Source of the DNA: Actinomycetota bacterium
GTDB lineage: Bacteria; Actinomycetota; Thermoleophilia; Gaiellales; Gaiellaceae
NCBI GenBank assembly: GCA_013697465.1
Contig: JACCWU010000064.1
Location: 1-6,675 of the forward strand
Length of the DNA stretch: 6,675 nucleotides
Direction of reading: 5' to 3'
Positions 6,357 through 6,675 of the stretch are shown one piece after another. Position 1 is the first letter of the stretch, and every line of letters begins with the position of its first letter. The position numbers and the translations under genes were made by a program. Under the pieces are notes generated by a model that ran no database searches, was not told the DNA's origin, and was given only the letters and a program-made list of their open reading frames with translations.

Positions 6357-6363
6357 ACCGGTG

Positions 6364-6675
6364 ATGCGATCGGCGCAGTGCGGATTCGGGGTGCTGTTCG
6401 TCCTGCTCGCAAGCGCCCTCGGCGTGGGGCATTGGATCGGTCCGAGCCCAGGCAGCGCGGCGTCCGGCGCCGACACGGTGACGCTCCTCTTCAGTCAGTA
6501 CCGGAACGTCAACGGGGTGCTCGTGCTCGTGTTTTCCGGGACCGTGAGCAACGGCACGGCCGGCGAAGAGGTGGAGGTCGTCGGCCAAGACTGCGGCGTA
6601 CAAGGGTTCCGTCTCATCGGAGGAACGCGAACGCGGGCGGGCGGCGGCTGGCAGGTTCAGAACCCGGAGCAGATG
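6364..6675 (+). CDS. 3'-truncated secreted protein with domain B
   Basis: The open frame runs from ATG 6364 (or the adjacent GTG 6361) to the window edge without a stop, giving 104 residues. The N-terminus is a likely signal peptide with hydrophobic core FGVLFVLLASALGVG and small residues GSAASGA around 30-36; no lipobox is seen. Residues about 55-96 match the start of domain B in the two anti-sigma-like proteins: FSGTVSNGTAGEEVEVVGQDCG here against YGSVDSGRAGEEVTIQAKDCG there, then TRTRAGGGWQ against TTTRDGGGWS, with Cys76 at the equivalent position. It is therefore a secreted, apparently sensor-free version of the domain that the membrane proteins display outside, placed just behind the MoxR gene. 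Function is unknown. It could be a ligand, competitor or structural partner in the same extracellular system, but that is inference. Confidence 0.8.
   Translation, partial: MRSAQCGFGVLFVLLASALGVGHWIGPSPGSAASGADTVTLLFSQYRNVNGVLVLVFSGTVSNGTAGEEVEVVGQDCGVQGFRLIGGTRTRAGGGWQVQNPEQM

Noticed and set aside
5301..6476. 391-residue open frame on the minus strand opposite the MoxR gene
   Set aside because: It mirrors the MoxR codons (Arg/Glu/Leu-rich, no domain), while the plus strand carries a complete set of AAA+ motifs.
1..6675. tRNA, rRNA, CRISPR, insertion sequence or clear rho-independent terminator
   Set aside because: I found no CCA-ended cloverleaf, spaced short repeats, transposase motifs or hairpin followed by a T run; gaps between genes are too short for most of these.

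Overview
The window comes from a high-GC genome with strong G/C bias at third codon positions, GTG starts and genes that abut or overlap by 1-4 bases. Together with two ECF sigma factors and several secreted proteins of no family I recognise, this suggests a soil-type actinobacterium. A deep-branching group such as Thermoleophilia is a guess from style only. All genes are on the + strand and there is no gene-free stretch over 300 bases.

Layout. (1) Bases 1-993 are the 3' part of a gene whose start lies left of the window. Its product joins a domain 'A', also found in the anti-sigma-like proteins downstream, to a four-cysteine domain 'C'. (2) 993-1640 encodes a small secreted protein made of a second copy of domain C. 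(3) 1687-2232 is an ECF sigma factor, preceded by a good ECF-type promoter. (4) 2229-3482 is a single-pass membrane protein, probably its anti-sigma factor, with external domains A and B. (5) 3542-4114 is a second, clearly different ECF sigma factor with a related promoter-like sequence in front. (6) 4114-5337 is a second membrane protein whose external part is almost a copy of the first. (7) 5334-6341 is a MoxR-type AAA+ ATPase. (8) 6364 to the window end is the 5' part of a secreted protein carrying another copy of domain B.

How the parts may work together (inference). The two sigma/membrane-protein pairs look like a duplicated signalling module in which the outside sensor was kept nearly constant while the sigma factor and the cytoplasmic tail diverged. 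One external signal could then feed two different regulons. The A, B and C domains recur in at least five proteins around the modules, including secreted ones. This suggests a locus-specific extracellular system, with secreted and membrane proteins sharing modules and a MoxR chaperone coupled to it. No member has a zinc-binding anti-sigma motif or another cytoplasmic domain I recognise, so the anti-sigma assignment rests on gene order, overlap and topology.
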